Positions 40,945 to 50,895 are shown, numbered from the stretch's first letter. The stretch: DNA of 58,071 nt from Candidatus Hermodarchaeota archaeon (GCA_016840135.1 JAEOSX010000016.1:1-58071), one strand, 5' to 3'. Numbers and translations: made by a program. The notes: generated from the letters alone by a model not told the origin.

Positions 40945-43900
40945 ATGCATGAAATCCGAGACTTCACGCCAGATGACGCTGCAAGCCTTGCCCAGTCCAT
41001 GAACGAGAGCGAAGGCGGCTGGCCAGGCGGGATTACAGGCGGCGTGCAATACACTGCGGAACGCCAGCTGGAGGACTGGGAACAACAATACAAAATTACC
41101 TGGCTCATCGCCCTCAGTAAAGACAAGGTCGTGGGTATATCAACACTTCACCCGCATTGGGAAGACCCTGAAGCAGCGTATCTTGGATTCCTCAATGTCG
41201 CCGACGCGTACCGGAAGCAAGGCTTCGGGAAAGCACTCCTCCTAGAATCAGTGCGGCGCGTGGCGAAGGAAGGCTATCGACGCCTATACTTGGGTACATG
41301 GGCGGGAAATTTGAATGCGGTTCCTGTTTACAAGCGTACGGGGTTTTTCTGGGAGCCTGGAACAAGCGTTTGGATGCGGAACTATATTCCGTTAATATTG
41401 GCGCTTCCCATCGCTCAGCCCTTCTTCAAAAGGCATCCAGACTGGTATAGTTGTTATGTTCGGAAAATAGATCAGGAACCGGATGATATGAAGCACCGCG
41501 GGCTTCGCGTATTTGAGATGAAATGGCAAGCCGATGACAACTTGTTACGTGTCATCATTGACAGGGAGAGTCGGGAGCCTACACTGGTTGAAACCGAGAA
41601 TCTAATGGTTGAGTGTTGGATAGCCAATCCCGATCCTCCATTAGGTATTCCACTCCAAGTAGAATGGGCTATTCATAATAAAAGTGAGAATAAGTCAATA
41701 CGTTGCCAGCTCACACCTCGCTTGCCAAAGGGATTTCGGTTCACGAAGACACCGCCCAAAAAAGTTGAAGTAGCTCCAAAGACAACGGTAACGGTCAGAG
41801 GAACTGTACTGGGACAGGTGGATGTGATTCCCCGACCAAAGGACAAGGTAGCTTTCACTCTCAAGTCTAAATTTATCCTTGATGAGCTGTCGGTGGATTT
41901 AGAAACGGGACTTCGTATTAATCACCCCATCAATGTCAGTACCATTCCTCGCACCTTGTGGTGCCGCCCCGGAAACCAAATTACGCTTGCTCTCACACTC
42001 AAGAGCAATCTCCACAAAAGAACCAAGGGTACAGTCTTTCTGAATACACCGAGTCATGTCACCCTTTCCCAGACTGAATTTGAGGTAGACTTTGAACCTG
42101 AAGGCTTCGCGGGTGCAAATATCGAAGCGACGATTGATTCAGATGCTGGTACAATGGCGTTGCCTATCCAAATCCATACAATACTCCAGGTTGATGGGCA
42201 GCAGCTCAGAACTCGCACTGAAACTCGCTACATCCATTGCCTGACTTCAGGCGGGGTTCTAGTGACTCCTTCTGATGATGGACGGCGGCTGCAGGTTCAC
42301 ACGGAAAATCTCCACTTTGACATAAATCTCATGAAAGGAGCGCATCTTGACCGCTTGTACACAAAGGTTTCAGGACGTCAGCATCTTCGCGCGCATTTCC
42401 GAGAGAGCTTGGGTCCACCCTTTTGGCCTTCAGAGCAAATGCGCACTCACTTCAAACACCGTGTCGAAACCCCGGGTGATGGCACAACCCGTATTGTAAC
42501 ATGGATGGATAGCGAGAAATACATGAAGCTCCGCTTCACCAAGACATACGTTCTAACGAGCGGCTCTTTACTTGTTCGTGTTGATTACGGATTTCACAAT
42601 ACTCATCCCTCCAACGCTTATCAAACTCGGCTGCAAGTTGGTGGGATGATATGGAGTGCTAGTCACACACATGTGCTACCTCTAAGTGATGGAATACTAC
42701 GTGAAGAGATGGTGGAGGATGAATTCTTCGCTAGCAGCCGTGAAGTACCACGAGAAAAGGAGGAGTGGGCGGAAACATGGTATTGCACAGAATACCCAGA
42801 AACCGGAGAAGTCACAGGTATTCTCTGTAATCCTACAGTCCTCTATAAAATATCAGGAAGAGACTTTCTTGACTTTGAGCTGCAAGTTCCACTCATATCC
42901 CCTAGAAGTAAAGTGACTCTTCCTCCCTTTTACATAATGGTGGGGCCGGGTACTTGGCAACATGTACGGGAGCAATGGCATCAACTTTGTCATCATCAAC
43001 CCCACGCGGTACGACGCCCTTTGCATTCCGAGCGAGTACTAGAAGTAGTCACTAATCCTACGCCTATTCTACTTGATGCAGCGGATTCACTTTCTGTGCC
43101 GCTTGTTTTACGGCATCGCGTTCACCGTCCAATAGATGGTACTCTTCAACTCAAAGCGCCAAAGGGATGGCAGGTTACACCCTCAACTTCACGATTTGAG
43201 AAGATTGAACGAAAAACCCAATTCCGTCTCGATTCAACCCTTACCCGCAAGGAAAGCACACACGCTACTCCTGAACTCCTCACGCTAGAAGCGAAAGTTA
43301 GAATGCCTCTTCGTGATTATGCCTTTGATTTACCGGTCATCTTGAGTGGTAAATCTGGAGAGGTAAAGGTAATAAAATCAAGCGAGGAGGAAACTGAGAT
43401 TTTTGTAATTGATAACGGTGCGTACATCCTCAAGATTGCACCTAGCTTCGCAGGTAGTGTTTTCGCCCTAATCGATAAGGCGACTGGCATCAACTACTTG
43501 AAATCACTCTTCCCCAAGGCAGGACCAATGGTATGGATCAATCCTTGGTATGGTGGAATCCAGTGTGATCCCTTTGCTGCTGGTGCACTTCCATGGGTTC
43601 CAACGCAACTAGATGAAGAGCGTTGGACGGCAAAACCCACTACGCGAAAGGGCTGGACTGGGGTTGTGCTCTCTACAAGACCAAAGAAAAAGGCGAAGGA
43701 GCTTAAGGGCTTCAAAATCGAATTGCTCGCCTTAACTCGACCAGAAAGCAATATCCTCGCCCTAATAAGCCGCTACACCAACCTGACAAAAGCACCGCGC
43801 CAGATACACCATCGAATTCATGCGTCTGTTCAGCCAGGTGGAAAGATGACTGGGCTTGAAACTGTCGCTCCTCGAGCCCTCGGACCGATACGCCGCCGCC

Positions 43901-44175
43901 GTACAAAGACCTTCGGATACCTAGACACAACTCAACCCTTTGCTGGTGTGGAACACAGTAAACGCAGCGAAACCGTCCTCTTCGTTGCGCCGCACGGACC
44001 GGAAGGATTCTTTGATCTCTGGGATACACCACCACACCAGATTTTGTTAAGGGGTACTGACCTCCTAACTCTGCCACCACGCGGAAAGGCAGAACGCAGC
44101 GCTTACCTTGTTATTGCGAAGACTTCTTGGAAACATGCCAAGCACTATGCAGCCCTCGCCCAATTCACGCTTTGA
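40945..44175 (+). CDS. Giant GNAT acetyltransferase fused to Ig-like and mutarotase-like domains (paralogue 2)
   Basis: A 1,076-residue homologue of the protein at 4515-7808. The GNAT part (1-150) has WPGGITGGVQYTAER, HWEDPEAAYLG and TWAGNLNAVPVYKR, nearly matching the other copy. Residues ~190-450 are two Ig/NEW3-like modules; ~455-690 and ~830-1070 look like mutarotase or glycosidase sandwiches (FDINLMKGAHLDRLY; LKIAPSFAGSVFAL). It has no signal peptide or membrane segment. GAGGAGC precedes the ATG. It lies downstream of fwdA and the tandem GNAT gene on the same strand, with a TATA-like CTTATAA in the 117-base gap. Function unknown; intact throughout. Confidence 0.72.
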   Translation: MHEIRDFTPDDAASLAQSMNESEGGWPGGITGGVQYTAERQLEDWEQQYKITWLIALSKDKVVGISTLHPHWEDPEAAYLGFLNVADAYRKQGFGKALLLESVRRVAKEGYRRLYLGTWAGNLNAVPVYKRTGFFWEPGTSVWMRNYIPLILALPIAQPFFKRHPDWYSCYVRKIDQEPDDMKHRGLRVFEMKWQADDNLLRVIIDRESREPTLVETENLMVECWIANPDPPLGIPLQVEWAIHNKSENKSIRCQLTPRLPKGFRFTKTPPKKVEVAPKTTVTVRGTVLGQVDVIPRPKDKVAFTLKSKFILDELSVDLETGLRINHPINVSTIPRTLWCRPGNQITLALTLKSNLHKRTKGTVFLNTPSHVTLSQTEFEVDFEPEGFAGANIEATIDSDAGTMALPIQIHTILQVDGQQLRTRTETRYIHCLTSGGVLVTPSDDGRRLQVHTENLHFDINLMKGAHLDRLYTKVSGRQHLRAHFRESLGPPFWPSEQMRTHFKHRVETPGDGTTRIVTWMDSEKYMKLRFTKTYVLTSGSLLVRVDYGFHNTHPSNAYQTRLQVGGMIWSASHTHVLPLSDGILREEMVEDEFFASSREVPREKEEWAETWYCTEYPETGEVTGILCNPTVLYKISGRDFLDFELQVPLISPRSKVTLPPFYIMVGPGTWQHVREQWHQLCHHQPHAVRRPLHSERVLEVVTNPTPILLDAADSLSVPLVLRHRVHRPIDGTLQLKAPKGWQVTPSTSRFEKIERKTQFRLDSTLTRKESTHATPELLTLEAKVRMPLRDYAFDLPVILSGKSGEVKVIKSSEEETEIFVIDNGAYILKIAPSFAGSVFALIDKATGINYLKSLFPKAGPMVWINPWYGGIQCDPFAAGALPWVPTQLDEERWTAKPTTRKGWTGVVLSTRPKKKAKELKGFKIELLALTRPESNILALISRYTNLTKAPRQIHHRIHASVQPGGKMTGLETVAPRALGPIRRRRTKTFGYLDTTQPFAGVEHSKRSETVLFVAPHGPEGFFDLWDTPPHQILLRGTDLLTLPPRGKAERSAYLVIAKTSWKHAKHYAALAQFTL

Positions 44176-44294
44176 GCGTACACATCAAGAACCTTGAGAG
44201 TAGTGGATTCGTTTTTCCTCTTCTTTTGTGAGTAGTAATAGGGAAGGGCTTAATACAGCCGTTATTTGTATTCAATAATATCGAGGACTGAGAT

Positions 44295-44738
44295 ATGTCT
44301 GAAGTGCCAAAAGAGCGTCGTCCATTCAAGCAGTTGATTATGGATTTACTTCTACAGAATAAAGTAACAGCTGAATCAGCTAGAGCTGTTGCAGTTGAAG
44401 TAATTGAGAAATCAACAATGGACACACCGATGGAAACCATTCGAAGTATGATAGTAGATAGCCTTGAGAAAAGGAATCAAGCTGCTGCCAAACGATTGGC
44501 TGAGCGATTCGCCAAAATTAAGCAATACTTGAGTATTCAAAGTGGGGATTCACCAGAGAGCACGGCTGATGAAATCTACGACGAAGAAACGCGAGATCAA
44601 CTATTGGATGATGATGAAATTACAGCTGCTGAAGCCTTCTTCATGGAGGGACGCGAGGGACATTTGTGGCTTCGAAAAGAACGACATCGTGATACAAAAT
44701 CTGTGGAACTAGCTGAGGAAGACTATTTCGATGACTAG
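44295..44738 (+). CDS. Acidic helical protein of unknown function
   Basis: A 147-residue soluble protein with no family I recognise. Residues 10-95 are helical, including LIMDLLLQNKVTAESARAVA and MIVDSLEKRNQAAAKRLAER, while the C-terminal 50 are acidic and probably flexible (DEIYDEETRDQLLDDDE, ending in EEDYFDD). An acidic tail of this kind often binds basic partners. It is convergent with a stand-alone receiver gene, with 25 bases between the stops. ATG without a strong SD. Coding evidence is moderate, based on length and composition. Confidence 0.62.
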   Translation: MSEVPKERRPFKQLIMDLLLQNKVTAESARAVAVEVIEKSTMDTPMETIRSMIVDSLEKRNQAAAKRLAERFAKIKQYLSIQSGDSPESTADEIYDEETRDQLLDDDEITAAEAFFMEGREGHLWLRKERHRDTKSVELAEEDYFDD

Positions 44739-44763
44739 ATTCTCCGGGGGGAATCAGATCCTT

Positions 44764-45129
44764 TTATGTTGCGACCATTAACTGAGTGATAAGCGTGTAC
44801 AATTCTCGAGCACGTATAGGCTTGACCTGAAAGACTTTTGCCCCTGCCTCAATAGCTTTCTGACGAACTGTTTCATCAGCGCTCACAAAAATAATCTTGC
44901 ATTTAGGACATAGCCGTTTCAGTTCGCGTGTCGCGCTTATACCATCCATTTTTGGCATACGATGATCCATCATGATGATGTCAGGTTTAGGATCAAGCTG
45001 GGAGTATTTCTCTATGGCTTCGTCGCCATCGAATGCTGAAGCTACGACTATGTGCCCTTTCACTGACAAGAGGGCTTTGTAGATGTAATGAAGGTCTTCT
45101 TCATCCTCTACGATGAAAATTGTAGCCAA
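44764..45129 (-). CDS. Stand-alone CheY-like response regulator receiver
   Basis: A 121-residue receiver. Motifs are EDEEDL near residue 8, the phospho-Asp in IIMMDHRMP (about 56) and QVKPIRA near 103. It is closely similar to the receiver at 18855-19235, with the same DHRMP loop and E-L-K-R-L helix. No output domain. A TATA-like GTATATAAAG is about 50 bases upstream on its strand. It lies downstream of copA but with a separate promoter, so a metal role is not implied. Cognate kinase could be the one at 48692-50884, unproven. Confidence 0.92.
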   Translation of the reverse strand: MATIFIVEDEEDLHYIYKALLSVKGHIVVASAFDGDEAIEKYSQLDPKPDIIMMDHRMPKMDGISATRELKRLCPKCKIIFVSADETVRQKAIEAGAKVFQVKPIRARELYTLITQLMVAT

Positions 45130-45298
45130 TAGAAAGCCTCCGCAATGGCAGCCAATACTTGCACGACTGTGTTCACTTTATATACTTTCTTCTAATATTT
45201 CTACTAATATATCTATTATTAATATTACTATTGAAAAGGATAGATGAAAAATCAACAGCTAATATTACCTTACAGCCCTCTTCTCAGATGTTAAGGCA
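45130..45298. other. Very AT-rich spacer with TATA box
   Basis: A 169-base spacer between the receiver start and the copA stop, with a run of TAATAT/TATTA units (45190-45235). GTATATAAAG on the minus strand at about 45176-45185 fits a TATA box for the receiver gene. I see no stable stem or RNA gene in it. Confidence 0.4.
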
Positions 45299-47731
45299 TC
45301 ATGCCACCTTGAATCTCCCAAGTAACAGAGCATTCGTGACAACACTCACACTTGAAAAAGTCATTGCCAGTGCTGCCCACTCTGGCTGCAAGACAATAAG
45401 AGGTGACAGGAGGCCCGCGGCGATTGGGAGTAGTATGAGGTTATAGATTAGTGCCCAGAAGAAGTTCTGCTTGATTTTTGTCATAGTTCTTTTCCCCAAT
45501 TCGATGGCAGCAACAACATCCATCAAATCATCTTTTACAAGGACTATGTCACCAGTTTCTACCGAAACGTCGGTTCCTGACCCTAGAGCGATTCCCACAT
45601 CGGCTTGAGCTAGTGCTGGTGCATCGTTTACTCCATCTCCCACCATTGCAACTACCTGGTCGTTGGATTGGAGCCGCTCTATTTCGCTTGCTTTGTCTCC
45701 AGGCAGCACTTCAGCCACTACTTGTTCTATCCCTAGGCTTTGGGCGATGGCTTGTGCTGTTCTCGTCTTATCACCTGTCAACATAAGTACATCAATATCC
45801 ATTTGGCGCAGACGCTCAACTGCTCTTACCGAGTTATCTTTTAGTGTGTCTGCGATCCCCAGAAGGACTAGTGGTTCATTATCCTTTGCGGCAAATACAG
45901 TAGTTTTCCCCTCTCGCTGCAATCCTTCTAGATGCCCTTCCAGCTCGCTTATGTCAATTGCGTTCTCTCGCATGAAGCGATCACTACCCACCCGGATGAT
46001 AGCCCCCTCTATTTCAGCTCTTACACCTCGACCTGATACAGCAGCGAATTTAATTACTGCCGGAAGTTCTATGCTTTGTTTCTCAGCGAATTTTACGATT
46101 GCCTCAGCAAGAGGGTGTTCACTGTTCTTTTCTACCGCAGCGACTAACGCCAGTGCTTGTTGCGCTTCAACGTTTCTTGCAGGAATTATGTCAGTTACTG
46201 TTGGTCTTCCAACAGTGAGAGTTCCAGTTTTATCAAAGACCACTGTGTCTATTTTTGGGATTGTTTCAAGACCTGCACCTGATTTGATGAGAATCCCAAG
46301 TTGTGCACCACGGCCTATACCCACCATAAGAGCTGTTGGGGTAGCTAGTCCTAGTGCACAGGGGCATGCAGCAACAAGAACCGCAATCATGAAACTGAGG
46401 GCAGTCACCCAATGTTGTCCAAAGATAAAGAACCAAAACATGAAGGTTGCAGCCGCAACCAGAAGAACGACGGGTACAAAAACGCCTGCAATCTTATCTG
46501 CCATTCGTTGGATGGGCGGCTTCTGGGCTTGCGCCTGCTCCACCATCCGCATGATTTGTGATAGAACAGTATCCTGACCCACCTTCGTCGCAAGAATTGT
46601 GAGCACACCATTTTGGTTCATCGTTGCACCCACCACTCCGTCGCCTGCATGTTTACTGACTGGGAGGGACTCACCAGTAACCATTGATTCATCCACCGAT
46701 GATTGCCCTTCGATTACCTCGCCGTCGACGGGTATCTTCTCCCCAGGTTTTACTAGGAGTTTGTCTCCCACTTCAACATCTTCAATTGGTATGGTGATTT
46801 GCTTACCTTCCCGGATAACCACGGCAACCTTGGCTTGCAAATCCATTAATGCACGAATAGCCCGTGATGTGCGACCCTTAGCGATAGCCTCAAGAGTTCT
46901 ACCAAGGAGAATGAATGTAATCAACATTGCAGAGGTATCATAAAATGCACTGACCCCTGTAAGGAGAAAGGTTGCCGCCACTGAGTAAAAGTAAGCCGCA
47001 CTTGTCCCTAACATGATTAGGGTGTCCATGTTTGTTTTACCATGTCTAGCTGCTCTAAGGCTCGCCTTGTAGAACGGATAGCCCGCAATGAATTGGATTG
47101 GAGTTACTAATAAGAAGCTAAACAGCGGTGGTGAGAGCCACGGCGGCAAGAAGGGAAGTATCAGCCAAGGCACAAACATCACTAGAACCACAGGAACCGT
47201 TAGTGTAGCGGAGAATGCTAGGAGCCGAGAATAGTATCGGATTTCCCGTTCACGAGCCAGGGTCTCTCGATCAATATCGGATACTTCACTTTCTCCAGCT
47301 TCAAATCCCTGGCTTTTCAGTAGTTTCTTGATTATCTTGAAGGTCACGAGGTTTTCATCATACTCGATGAGAAGCCGACTAGTAGATGGGTAAGCTGATG
47401 TCGTTATGACACCATCTATCTGCTGAATCGATTCTGTAATGCTCTCCCATTCGTCTTCTTGAGGCATGGGGGTCAGAGTAAATATCATCTTTGCCCGTTT
47501 GGGCTTGTAGCCCGTTGACTCGACGATTTTTTCTAGTGTTTCGCGGTCAGCTAGTTTTGGGTTGAACGAGATTACAGCTTTCTCGTCTAGAAGACTGACA
47601 GAGGCTTGGGTTACGCCTTCGTGCTCTAGTAGTGCCTCCTCAATGGAGGATACACATGATGCGCAATGCATTCCTTCTATTCTCATCGATAGTCGTTTTG
47701 ACTCTCTGCCTTCTTGTTCTTGCTCGCTCAT
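45299..47731 (-). CDS. copA: Copper-exporting P1B-type ATPase
   Basis: An 810-residue heavy-metal ATPase from the ATG at 47731, which has AAGGAGG about ten bases upstream; the longer frame start lies inside the regulator gene. It has an N-terminal HMA domain with GMHCASC, then an HMA-like domain without its Cys pair, eight membrane helices, TGES (actuator), CPC (ion site, VAACPCALG), DKTGT (phosphorylation), HP in SEHPLAEAI and GDGVNDAP. The CPC plus HMA pattern indicates Cu(I) export. The ATG and the stop of the upstream PadR-TRASH gene overlap (ATGA), so they are translated as a pair. Confidence 0.95.
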   Translation of the reverse strand: MSEQEQEGRESKRLSMRIEGMHCASCVSSIEEALLEHEGVTQASVSLLDEKAVISFNPKLADRETLEKIVESTGYKPKRAKMIFTLTPMPQEDEWESITESIQQIDGVITTSAYPSTSRLLIEYDENLVTFKIIKKLLKSQGFEAGESEVSDIDRETLAREREIRYYSRLLAFSATLTVPVVLVMFVPWLILPFLPPWLSPPLFSFLLVTPIQFIAGYPFYKASLRAARHGKTNMDTLIMLGTSAAYFYSVAATFLLTGVSAFYDTSAMLITFILLGRTLEAIAKGRTSRAIRALMDLQAKVAVVIREGKQITIPIEDVEVGDKLLVKPGEKIPVDGEVIEGQSSVDESMVTGESLPVSKHAGDGVVGATMNQNGVLTILATKVGQDTVLSQIMRMVEQAQAQKPPIQRMADKIAGVFVPVVLLVAAATFMFWFFIFGQHWVTALSFMIAVLVAACPCALGLATPTALMVGIGRGAQLGILIKSGAGLETIPKIDTVVFDKTGTLTVGRPTVTDIIPARNVEAQQALALVAAVEKNSEHPLAEAIVKFAEKQSIELPAVIKFAAVSGRGVRAEIEGAIIRVGSDRFMRENAIDISELEGHLEGLQREGKTTVFAAKDNEPLVLLGIADTLKDNSVRAVERLRQMDIDVLMLTGDKTRTAQAIAQSLGIEQVVAEVLPGDKASEIERLQSNDQVVAMVGDGVNDAPALAQADVGIALGSGTDVSVETGDIVLVKDDLMDVVAAIELGKRTMTKIKQNFFWALIYNLILLPIAAGLLSPLIVLQPEWAALAMTFSSVSVVTNALLLGRFKVA

Positions 47732-48216
47732 GTAGTTGAATCCTCCTTTAGGTGTTGTTTGTAGGAGGCAGCGCAATGGCTGCAACAGAAGGCCCGTAGC
47801 TTTCCTTGAATCTCCTCATAATGGGTTCCTTCATAGACTTTGCATCCACAACTCGCGCATATTTCTAAATTTGATTCAAAGGCTGCTGCGGTGATGGAGG
47901 CGAAGCGTTGAAAGAGTTGGTTAACAGCTTTTCGTCCCTTGGTAGTTAGCTGATATTCTCGGCGGGGGCGTTTGCCTACAGGTTTGTCAAGGGAGGAAAC
48001 GATGTCTTGTTGTTCCAGCTGCTGCAGGAATGGATAGAGTGTTCCTGGACTAAGAGCCTGACCTGTACGTCGACGATACTTAGTTAATATGCCGTAGCCG
48101 TGGCTGGGTGCCTCGTGGAGTATGATTAGAATATAGAACTTTGAGAGGTCATCCAATGCATCTGCTAATGGTGGTTGCGCCAGTGGGATCGGCTCCTGAT
48201 AATGGGGTTTGTTCAA
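47728..48216 (-). CDS. PadR-family regulator with C-terminal TRASH metal-binding domain
   Basis: A 162-residue protein: PadR winged helix (residues ~25-110; [15 protein letters not shown] is the recognition helix region, [12 protein letters not shown] the wing) followed by a TRASH/YHS-like motif, [11 protein letters not shown] and [10 protein letters not shown] (about 119-150). TRASH domains bind copper or other soft metals. The TTG start is the only candidate. It precedes copA with ATGA overlap and is divergent from the YHS mini-gene, so it is probably a copper-sensing regulator of both. Binding and metal identity are inferred. Confidence 0.9.
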   Translation of the reverse strand: MNKPHYQEPIPLAQPPLADALDDLSKFYILIILHEAPSHGYGILTKYRRRTGQALSPGTLYPFLQQLEQQDIVSSLDKPVGKRPRREYQLTTKGRKAVNQLFQRFASITAAAFESNLEICASCGCKVYEGTHYEEIQGKLRAFCCSHCAASYKQHLKEDSTT

Positions 48217-48251
48217 ACTCCAATAATATTTTGTATTTGATTAATAAAGAA

Positions 48252-48267
48252 TAACATTTAAATGTTA
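48252..48267. promoter_or_regulatory. Perfect palindrome overlapping a symmetric TATA box (cop locus)
   Basis: TAACATTTAAATGTTA is an exact 16-base palindrome. Its ATTTAAAT center is a TATA box readable in both directions, 36 bases before the PadR-TRASH start and 50 bases before the YHS mini-gene. A regulator bound here would cover both promoters. The same ACATTTAAAT core occurs in the padR/arsM region. The binding protein is inferred to be the PadR-TRASH product. Confidence 0.65.
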
Positions 48268-48316
48268 CGGCACCGATATATCCATACAGACATACTACCC
48301 TAACAAGGTGTGATCT

Positions 48317-48457
48317 ATGCCAAAAGACCCTGTATGCAATATGGAAGTCGATGAAACAAGTACGCATTGGACCGAACACGAAGGAAAGACCTACTACTTC
48401 TGCTGCCCTGGCTGCAAGGCAAGATTCGAAAAGGACCCAGAGAAGTACCTCTCTTAG
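48317..48457 (+). CDS. 46-residue YHS/TRASH-type metal-binding mini-protein
   Basis: A small gene divergent from the PadR-TRASH regulator. It begins [11 protein letters not shown] and ends [10 protein letters not shown], with CCPGC in between; the PVCxM...YFCC..C layout is the YHS domain found in copper chaperones and at the ends of CopA proteins. It is a complete short domain. An AAGGTG leader precedes the ATG and a T6 run follows the stop. It is likely a copper carrier or buffer co-regulated with copA. Confidence 0.88.
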   Translation: MPKDPVCNMEVDETSTHWTEHEGKTYYFCCPGCKARFEKDPEKYLS

Positions 48458-48461
48458 AGGA

Positions 48462-48467
48462 TTTTTT
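48462..48467 (+). terminator. T-run after the YHS mini-gene
   Basis: Six T residues four bases after the stop codon, without a strong preceding stem. Archaeal termination often relies on such T tracts, so this may be the end of the YHS transcript. The 225 bases from here to the kinase stop have no gene I can support. Confidence 0.4.
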
Positions 48468-48691
48468 AGTAATGACCAAGCAGTCTAGCCTCTTGATAGA
48501 CCCATCTAGCGGAGGCATTATCAATACGAAAGAACGATTGGTGAATTGGATAGGACATATTTGTGAGTGGGGGCTGGTTAATGGGATGGGGAACACCTGA
48601 TCTGTATGAGGATTTACGTATTAAACACAGAATGTACTTGAAATTGCTCACAAGGTAACTAACAGGCTCAAACCCAAGTACGTCTTGATTG

Positions 48692-50884
48692 CTACATTTC
48701 AGCGAGGGGCAGGAGGACGCGAAAGGCTGCTCCTTGTCCTTTTTGTGGTTTCAGTAGTTCGATTGAACCCCCATAGGCTTCTAGGACACGTTTACATAAA
48801 TTCAGTCCCAAGCCCGTACCCGTAGAAGAGATGCCCCGCTGGAAGAGTTTTGGTAGGAGTTCACTGGGGATGCCAGGTCCATCATCGATGATGTCGATTT
48901 GTACGTGGTCACTAACAGGTGTAACTGTGACACGAACCGTTGGGTTAGGACCCGCGTGTTGAGCGGCGTTACGGAACAGGTTTTCAAAGACCAAGGGTAG
49001 TAGCCGCCCACTACTTGTGTACAAGGACCGCGCCTTGGGGTCAGATTCTATTACTACAGTTAGGTTGCTGTGGATTTGCTGGGCGCGTTGACCGAGATGT
49101 TCTAGGAGAGTGACAATTACTTTCTCCTCTTCCATTGGGATATGGAGCAGGGCGAGTAAATCAGCTATCCGATTAACAGCCACCCCTACCATCCGAAGAG
49201 TACTCCCAAGTTCGGAGTCTTTTGGTAGCTGTGTTTGTGCAAGTTCATAACTGCTCATGATTACCTGTAGGTCATTACCAATATCATGATGGAGCAGAGC
49301 AGCATAGAGCTCAAGATCTTTGTAAGCATTTAGGAGTTCTAGCTCGAATCGTTTTCGAACCGTGATATCGGAAACGATGCCGATAAGAGAAGTAACCTTT
49401 TCATCGCGTCTTATGGGAGCCAAGTGCAATTCCAAGTATTCCATATCGTTGCCAGGACTAGCACTTTGAACCTCAAGGGTCACGGTACGACTCTTTTGGA
49501 CTACCTGTTTTATGACCTCGTTTATTCTATTGTGAAACATCGGTTTGACGAAATCTAAAATACTGCTTCGTAATATCTCCTCTTTTGATAAGCCTGAGAT
49601 ACCCTTATTTGTGAAATAGATTTCGCCTTCAAGATTTGTCAGAAATATTACTGCAGGCGAGTTTTCTACTAGAGAACGGAACTTCTCCTCTGACTCCTTT
49701 AGCATTAATTCGGCATGCTTGAGCTCGAGGGGGACGCCGATGTGTTCAGCAATAACGTTGATTAATTCGCGTTCCTCTTTAAGGAATGGCCCCTCATGTA
49801 TGTCAGGTTTCTCCTCAAGGTAGTAGACCTCAACGCTTCCCACCAGTTTCCCTTGGATGATAATCTCCGCTGCCTGTTTCCAAGGCGTTTCACGGAAATT
49901 TGGAGTGGTGACAAGATGGTCTTTGAAGCTGATGCGACCGCAAGTGATTTCTGGGTACTGCCATGCTGGCGGGAGGATTTTCACAGCCTCTTTGAGAAAA
50001 GAAGGGATATCAAGATGCGGTCGGTTAGCAAGTAGTGTGATTCCATAAAGGCAGTTCAATTCCTTTAACCGCTCCCTCAGCGCCCACTCCACACGCTTTT
50101 GGCTAGTAATGTCTTGTACGGTACCCATCACTTGGATAACTTCATCATTTTCGTCACGAATGATTGTGGCGATTTCGTGGACATATCGAACTGTTTTGTC
50201 TGGGCACACTATTCGGTGTTCAATATCGACATCGCTTCTCTCCTTTAGAGCCCTTTCACGCTCAGCAATGAATGCCTTATAATCGTCAGGATGGATGGTC
50301 GCTTCAAATGATTCAACTGTTACTTCAAACTGGCTAGGATCCTGTCCGAAGATTTGGAACACTTCCTCAGACCAGTGGAGTTCATTTGTTTTCATATACC
50401 AATCCCAATAACCTACGTGAGTTAGATGCTGAGCATGACGTAGGCGTGCCGCGCTTACCCGAAGCGTCTCCTCCATCTGCTTTTGTTCGGTAACATCACG
50501 CCAAATACTCAGGATGTGCACCCCCTCTTTCGACTCTTGGTCTAGGCGTGATGCGTTTACAATGAAGAATTTCGACGCCTTCTCTGTCGACATCTTGAAA
50601 TGAATTTTGTAACCTGTTCCCTTGCTGTAGATGTGTTGCTCTAATTCTCCCCAACGTTTCAGAGCATCTCCTCCAAGTTGTTCAACCCAACTGGAGAGGG
50701 GGGTTCCTACTACATCTCGCCTCATCTTACCAAAGATAGAGCAGAATGCTTGGTTGACGACAACAATATTCTGGGCTGTATCTGTAATAATAATGCCGTC
50801 TGCTGAGGCGTGCAATGCACTCTCAAGAAATCTGATTGTACGTTGTGTTATGGTTAATTCATCTCTCCTACTCTGTTCATTCAA
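48692..50884 (-). CDS. Multi-PAS sensor histidine kinase
   Basis: A 730-residue cytoplasmic kinase. Order: PAS (about 18-135, DGIIITDTAQNIVVVN), PAS with PAC (about 145-265, VGYWDWYMKTNELHWS), a GAF-like region (about 275-415), a third PAS (about 430-540, NSPAVIFLTNLEGEIYFTN), then a dimerisation helix with LLHHDIGNDLQ (phospho-His near 560) and an HATPase domain (NLFRNAAQHAG, DDGPGIP, GTGLGL). No membrane segments. The ATG has AGGAGG upstream. It begins 11 bases downstream of the molybdo-oxidoreductase gene on the same strand, implying cotranscription. The signal is unknown; partners could be one of the lone receivers. Confidence 0.93.
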   Translation of the reverse strand: MNEQSRRDELTITQRTIRFLESALHASADGIIITDTAQNIVVVNQAFCSIFGKMRRDVVGTPLSSWVEQLGGDALKRWGELEQHIYSKGTGYKIHFKMSTEKASKFFIVNASRLDQESKEGVHILSIWRDVTEQKQMEETLRVSAARLRHAQHLTHVGYWDWYMKTNELHWSEEVFQIFGQDPSQFEVTVESFEATIHPDDYKAFIAERERALKERSDVDIEHRIVCPDKTVRYVHEIATIIRDENDEVIQVMGTVQDITSQKRVEWALRERLKELNCLYGITLLANRPHLDIPSFLKEAVKILPPAWQYPEITCGRISFKDHLVTTPNFRETPWKQAAEIIIQGKLVGSVEVYYLEEKPDIHEGPFLKEERELINVIAEHIGVPLELKHAELMLKESEEKFRSLVENSPAVIFLTNLEGEIYFTNKGISGLSKEEILRSSILDFVKPMFHNRINEVIKQVVQKSRTVTLEVQSASPGNDMEYLELHLAPIRRDEKVTSLIGIVSDITVRKRFELELLNAYKDLELYAALLHHDIGNDLQVIMSSYELAQTQLPKDSELGSTLRMVGVAVNRIADLLALLHIPMEEEKVIVTLLEHLGQRAQQIHSNLTVVIESDPKARSLYTSSGRLLPLVFENLFRNAAQHAGPNPTVRVTVTPVSDHVQIDIIDDGPGIPSELLPKLFQRGISSTGTGLGLNLCKRVLEAYGGSIELLKPQKGQGAAFRVLLPLAEM

Positions 50885-50895
50885 GAGAAATCCTC

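Noticed and set aside
45190-45240. The TAATAT-rich tract as a CRISPR or tandem repeat
   Set aside because: The units are irregular and short with no spacers; it reads as AT-rich promoter sequence.
45663-46577. A 304-codon plus-strand open frame opposite copA
   Set aside because: It is a shadow of the copA codons, is Ser/Ala/Arg-rich without a recognisable domain, and lies wholly inside a certain gene on the other strand.
48367-48600. A 77-codon plus-strand frame overlapping the YHS mini-gene
   Set aside because: The YHS frame has clear metal-binding motifs and a leader; this one is in another frame and lacks support.
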